From Isoetes taiwanensis (Eukaryota; Streptophyta; Lycopodiopsida; Isoetales; Isoetaceae), in the NCBI GenBank assembly GCA_021234155.1, contig JAJEKV010000027.1:6012623-6076622 (forward strand): 64,000 bases of DNA, read 5' to 3'. How positions within the stretch are numbered: the stretch's first letter is position 1; the number at the start of each line of letters is the position of its first letter. The notes beneath the pieces are model-generated. The model had not been told where the DNA came from. It saw only the letters and a list, made by a program, of their open reading frames with translations, and did not search any database. The translations under genes were made by a program, and so were the position numbers. Below, piece after piece: positions 58,740-64,000 of the stretch.

Positions 58740-61700
58740 ATAGTGTTTGTTTGACAAGTAGCCAGCCCTACTGCTCTCTCTCTCTCTTTAGGTTTTCCAT
58801 TTACGGTGCGATGGATCAGTCTTTTTCTTCGTTCTTGTGCCGACGCGTCTGGGGATGCTTGTTCTTGGACCGACGCTTTAAAGTGAAACCCTTGCTATAT
58901 TGTACAAAGCTTTTTACCCAACAGCTGACTACAGCTCTAGAAATTTTTCGGATCCTTCCACTCCGTTGCTCATGCAAAGTGTTGTAAAGAGCTTGTCTCT
59001 TTTCTTAAGCTTCTCTGAAACATCACCCCATTGCGGCAGGCTAATAGCAGCCTTTCGATGCACTGTTTGCCTCTTAGACAGACGTGAGGACTGAACGGCT
59101 AATATCAGGCCATTCTGCTAGTGTTGTCTTCCATTTCTGCTAGCAATCAAAACCAACTGTGTTGAATGAATGGGGTATTATGAGATGCGCTTGTAATGTA
59201 ATTCTTCTCGGTTCGGATTTTTGGCTAGCGGAACCTTGAGTGCAGCAGGAACAGCTGCTGTCTATCAGGTCAGCTTTCTGGTTTAAACAAGGATGTGCTG
59301 TCATCATAATGTAATTTGATAGTTCTTCCAGCTTTCAGTACCTTAGCTAAACGCATTATCTTATATGTAATAATTTCTTATTAGAATGCTTTCGTGGAAC
59401 TTACCGTATTATCAAATCAACCTCTGCTGCTTTCGTCAGCAAGTTTACCAAGGGCAAGATTTATTGGAGAAAGTTTTATGGTTCCTCAGATTAATGTCTA
59501 TAGAAAGCACCATTCGTGTTATCTCCACATAAAATGGTTTCTTTGTTAAAGGTCTCAGCGTGAGGAAGGAAGCCATGCCGTCTTTGCTTCTCTCGCATCA
59601 CTAAAGGGATATATGAGGTTATGTAATTTACAATCAGATGCTTAAACGTTATATTTGACAGGGTACGTTAGGCAAAATGCTGTCTGTGCTTCATCTGGTC
59701 AGTGCTCTTGTATTGCATTTTGGTAAAAGAAAACAAGGATACGATTTGGAATAGGTAGTAATTCAGGTTGGACAAGGTTTGGCTGCTGCTGCGTTGATCA
59801 CATTCTTTATATGTCATAAAGCAATAGTATGCCCTGCCTTTGATGTTGTGGTATGGTCTCCATGGCCAGAGGATATTTGTGCTTTTTTTTTTAAAACCAG
59901 CTAGTATTCTTAAATGGCCTTTCTGTATGGGGAGGCATATACACATTCTGATGCTCGAGGCTTTTAATTTGTTTCAAGGTATTGCAGGCTGCCCAGATCA
60001 ATGTATGTTTCACTTAGAAATGGAGAACTTGCTTTCAGAAGCTCGTGAAGTTTTTGAGAGGCTTCCTTAGTTGCAGGATATATTGACACTTCCACTGGCA
60101 GTAAAGCTTCCATCCCTTCTGAGCGAATGCAATTGGAGTGTGGCACTGCAGATGCTCTCACACTGAAGATGGAATGATTTCTTTAGCATAATGGTCCTGC
60201 TTACTTTTTCGTGCGGTACTGCAGATGCTCTCATGCTGAAGCTGGAATGATTTCTTTAGCTATGGTCCTGCTTTCTTTTTCGTGCAGTGTTAAAGGGCAT
60301 GCATTCCAAAGGTGACACCTAGATGATTCTTTTGAGCAGAACGATATGCTTGCAAAAGGACTGAAGTAGAGCTGAGCAGGCAAGTGATACCACAAGCGTA
60401 GTAAATTCTTGGGGTACAGGTCATGGCAGCTTATATGGTTACAAGATACTTCAGACACTTTGCACCAGATGCCAAAGTTAAAAGCAAGCAATGAAGGAAC
60501 AAATGCAAGTAATCTGTTTTATTGGTTGGAGCAAATGGAAATACGCATCCCACACAATATATTGTGTTGTAAAATGTCCTTGTTAACAGAACAGTTATGC
60601 TTGGCACACTTATTCCAGAAATGCCACACCTTGTTTTCGCCTTAGAATATTGCACGGAAAATGAATCCATCCAAGCACGTTTTTGCTTCGAGTTTGAAAG
60701 TTTTCTCGAAACCCCTTTAAATGTATCATTCTCAGCATTTGAGAAAGGTTTTGATCTATTGTGTTTCGGCCCTAAGATTTTTAAACATGCCAAGACTGTT
60801 ATTGATCTGATGATGAGTATCTTATGTAATAAATTCGATGCAGAAGAGAGAAGGAGCAATGATACCTACCTTCTTTTATTGCAAGCAAAATCTCATGTGC
60901 ACACAAGCTCGTGCTCAACCAGCGGAATTGCCACAATAAGACTCGGGAAAAACTCGCATTAATCAAATGATGATATACATCAATCAAAATCCTGGATTGG
61001 ATGTTTTTGAACCATGGATTGAATAACCCCCTAATTCTGTTGCCTAGTAAATTCGGATCTTCAAACCATTCATGCTATCAACTATCATAAATTAAGGCCC
61101 AAAGAAAGGCCCCAAATAAAAACTTTGACTAGAATGGTATAATTAAATATCCAATATCAATCATTTTATACTGGTAGTCATGCACACACTTGTGCAAAAC
61201 ACAAGAAAGATTTAGCATAGATGCTTCAAGCATGGGTTTTAAGTATTTGGGGATATGCATAATGCACAACCTTCTAGGATAAAACTATGGTGCAAACTCT
61301 TATTAGCAGGTTACGAGCAAGCAAACTAATTCCCTAGGGCATTATGATCACTTAAAACCAAGGCTAGGGTTCATGGGGCCAATGGTCGAAGATAGGTTTA
61401 CCCTTGGACCGGGCGTTGAGGGGGATAACGCCCTCATCCCAGGCTTAACTTAAAAAAAAAAATTTGGCAATGGCTCGGGTGTTTATCTAGAAACACTAGT
61501 ATTCTACCGGGTCTCGAATCATCTCTCTACAGCACCCCCACCCCCAAAAATCAAGCTTTGCCCTACTATGAAAGTGGCATCGGCCAAGATGGCAAATTTG
61601 TAACATCAACTGGCTATTAAAATCCCTACAATTATCTTTGCACATCTATTGCGTAGGACTTCGCCCTTCAACTCCTAAGCTGAAAGAAGCGTACGAAGGT

Positions 61701-62386
61701 GCAAGTAAGGGCCACTTCGCCCTTCAACTCTTTAAGTGAAAGAAGCATACGAAGACAAATTAGAAAGAAAATTCAGAGGAAGAAACAAACAAAGGCCAAC
61801 AAGAAGCAAACCCAATTCTAGTTTGGGGAATTAAGGAAGTCCTCCTGTTCTGATATTTTTAGACTGCCAGAAATAAGCCGAAGCAAAAGTAGGGAATGGT
61901 GCTAAAAAACGTTTGGCACGACTTAAAGCAAGGTGTCATCTGCCCAAGGGAACTACGCCCTAAGGAAAGGGGGAGGATTAAATTGGGAAGCCATATTGAG
62001 GCCTATGTGTTATCATTATTTGAGCTACTATGGTAGTAGAGTGTAGAGGGAGGTTAGGTTTATGTTTGAGCAAATTTTTTTTTGCCTTATATGTTGTCTT
62101 GACAATGGTTTTTTTCCTTTCTAACCATTTTTTAGGCAATGGTTTGTTTTTAATATTCAACATAAATTGAAATACATGTCCAAATCAACGCTTGCAAAGA
62201 CAACTCCATGTCCAATATTCAGAATCAATAGCACCCTTGTCAAAATCATGTGCATGAATCGGAGAAGATAAATTTGGCTTTCGGTACTGTTGAAGTTAAG
62301 CCAAGTAGTCAAATGCGGGAAAAAAAATTTGAGGTGGCATTGTCTACGGAGAAGCCACCCCGAAGTCTAAGTTATTGTAATATCTA
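58740..62386. other. Gene-poor right part of block C
   Basis: Inverted counterpart of about 10417-6777. Same unrecognised coding-like peptides as block A, here on the plus strand at about 59760-60155 and 60409-60962. No known domain. Confidence 0.5.
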
Positions 62387-64000
62387 GCATTATAACAGGG
62401 GAGTTTTTTAAGTTTTGTACTGTTTTCTTTAAGGTTTTCATATGATTTGGTGGCCATATTCATCCAGGTGTACTAAAGAGTATTTCTAGAGTGCAACCTT
62501 TTGTTAGCCATTCATTTTAGGAAAGGGGGCAAATCCTGTGGTGGGGGCTTTTTTGTGCTGGTTGTGAATATCCTCCCATTATTTTTAGGGTTCTTTTTAG
62601 GGTTGTGTAGATTAGGGTCTGATCTATGGATTGGATTCGCGGGAGGCCTTCAGGTCGTGGTCTTCTGGTTGTCGGAACAGAGAGAAGACGGAGTAGCAAA
62701 TCATTTAAGAAAGTGTTTTGTGGGTCCTTTTTGTGCCTTCACCTGGCAAACCTTGCCCCGCATGGAACTACTCTCTCTATTTATTTAATTCATAAAAGGA
62801 CCTGAACCCACAAATAAAATCTGCCGCATGTGCCATCTAGAAATCGACCCGCCATCTCCATTTGTTTCTTTAGACCATTTTTCTTTTTCCCAGACCAGGA
62901 CTAGGTTTGTTCTTCCAAAACATGAAACTAGTAGCCTAGATCGTAGAGCTCTCTCTTTTTTTCTTTTTCTAAATCCTTTGCGCTGCTTTTTTTACCACGG
63001 CTAGAGTATATTATCCGGCCTCCCTGTGGCCCCCCTGTCACAGGCATGGTATTATCCGGCCCCCCTTCTGTGTATTTCTCTGTTGTATTGGAGGAGTGGA
63101 AGAGGTATTGGTGTGGGGGGCCCAGGGGCCGGATAATAAACTTGATCCTTTTTACCATCAGTAGTCTTTTTCAGAATTTTTCAAAGATCGGATTCATGTC
63201 GCATCCGCGGAATTTGGTACAGCTTTTGGATTGAAACAGAGTTCAAGTCTGCCAACCAGGATAATGCATCAGCTCAGATACGAAGCAGTGCAGGGGCTTA
63301 TTGTTACAGAGAAAAAACGTTGGTGATTTTGAATGGAGTCCGAAAGAAAGCTGTATCCCAACACAGGGGCTGTCTTTATAGAAAATGGTGCACATCTCAA
63401 CAGATTTTCTGTATGCCATGTTCTAGGGCCTCCCCTTACTAATGCGGAATCGCGAATACTACCTTCAGTGCTACAGGTATTCCATAGACGCATTTCGCAT
63501 ATTCAGCTTTGTCCATTTGAGATATTGAAAACAACTTACATTATCTCAGAATCCAAACAACTATGAAGCTCATATTCATATTCAGGTTTTGAAAGACACA
63601 TTCTATCTTTTCCTTTATTGCTCATCTAATATGTCATTGTTACTGGCTTGCAGATTATATTGCACTGCGAAAGCGAGAGCGTGCACAAGCAAGGAAAGGC
63701 AATTCTTGCCATCATCGAAAATTCTTTTCCATCATGTATGTGTTCCTCTAGTCTCTTTGTTTCAAAAACAGGTCTTTGGTGCATTATAAGAACACGGAAG
63801 AAGCCGGTCCTCCAGTTTATCATATTCAACTGGCACAAATATATGGATTTTGAGGCCTATGTAACTGGAATAATGAGAGCATTTATAGCAAAATTTGGAA
63901 AGCTGTATATTTGGAAGCTGTAGTGTCGGTGCTTCATTAGAGGAAACTTGAGAATGGAGAGAAGATATCTTGGTTGCTGCAAAACATATCTTCAGGTGTA
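62387..64000. other. Unique right edge, no recognised gene
   Basis: Outside the duplication. Plus-strand ORFs at 63333-63566 (77 codons) and 63648-63923 (91 codons) have protein-like composition, and a basic reading ALRKRERAQARKGN occurs near 63660-63710, so a gene may extend past the window edge. I could not identify it or a convincing exon-intron structure. Confidence 0.4.
63009..63138. repeat. Small inverted repeat TATTATCCGGCC ... GGCCGGATAATA
   Basis: TATTATCCGGCC occurs at 63009-63020 and 63050-63061, and its reverse complement at 63127-63138. With the C- and G-rich tracts beside them these can fold into a hairpin. It may be a remnant of a short TIR element. Confidence 0.6.

Larger units (their letters stand above)
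52030..62386 (-). repeat. Segmental duplication block C (inverted, internally duplicated)
   Basis: 52030-52193 repeats 19912-20076 in direct orientation. Then 52193-54604 is the reverse complement of about 12490 to 10310, and 54605-62386 that of about 14405 to 6777. The interval around the U6 gene is therefore present twice in tandem within the inverted block. The stretch 59100-60400 is almost identical to block A, pointing to a recent event. Confidence 0.93.

Noticed and set aside
63654-63771. Exon 63654-63735 followed by an intron to 63771
   Set aside because: The supposed intron would be only 36 bases, below the usual plant minimum, and neither peptide is recognised.

Overview
The window is nuclear DNA from a land plant with a repeat-rich, AT-rich genome. 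Evidence: four plant-type U6 snRNA genes with a plant USE/TATA promoter, a Ty3/gypsy chromovirus primed by initiator tRNA-Met, and fragments of two plant genes with GT-AG introns (MSH4 and a BTB/POZ gene like Arabidopsis At4g08455). No lineage below land plants can be fixed from the sequence alone. There are no operons, CRISPR arrays or prokaryotic features, and almost all short ORFs are noise.

Layout. 1-133 is an (AG)n microsatellite. 206-1820 is a solo LTR with target-site duplication CCAGC. 1826-6085 is a T-poor, A-rich stretch with degenerate ~0.7-kb tandem units and no recognisable gene. 6086-19684 (block A) is the reference unit of a large segmental duplication; in order it carries a U6 gene, repeat R, a cluster of palindromes, a BTB/POZ pseudogene, a second repeat R and one MSH4 exon. 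20256-33363 is a 13.1-kb LTR retrotransposon on the minus strand (TSD TCCTC, LTRs ~1.64 kb and nearly identical where alignable, so recent). 33636-49285 (block B) is a direct copy of block A that has lost about 0.7 kb and gained about 2.8 kb, including a TIR element at 39407-39932. 49286-52029 holds further MSH4 exon fragments and a LINE-like tail. 52030-62386 (block C) is an inverted, internally duplicated copy of part of block A with two more U6 genes on the minus strand. 62387-64000 has no recognised gene.

The standout is the retrotransposon. Between its primer-binding site and gag lies about 4.4 kb of extra sequence, co-oriented with gag-pol. It contains a 136-codon ORF (29924-30334) that is unmistakably histone H3 in its histone-fold core. 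The ORF is followed by a ~130-nt 3' UTR-like stretch and then a 26-nt A tract on the sense strand, as expected if a polyadenylated host H3 message had been captured. Two further coding-like regions with no recognised homology lie between it and gag. A chromodomain-bearing retroelement that also carries an H3-like protein is, to my knowledge, unusual.

Caution: the paired copies (LTR against LTR, block A against B and C) differ mostly around CAG and CTG trinucleotides, and the differences are not C-to-T changes. This looks like base-calling error at CHG-methylated cytosines in unpolished patches. Apparent frame damage in those patches may be partly artificial.
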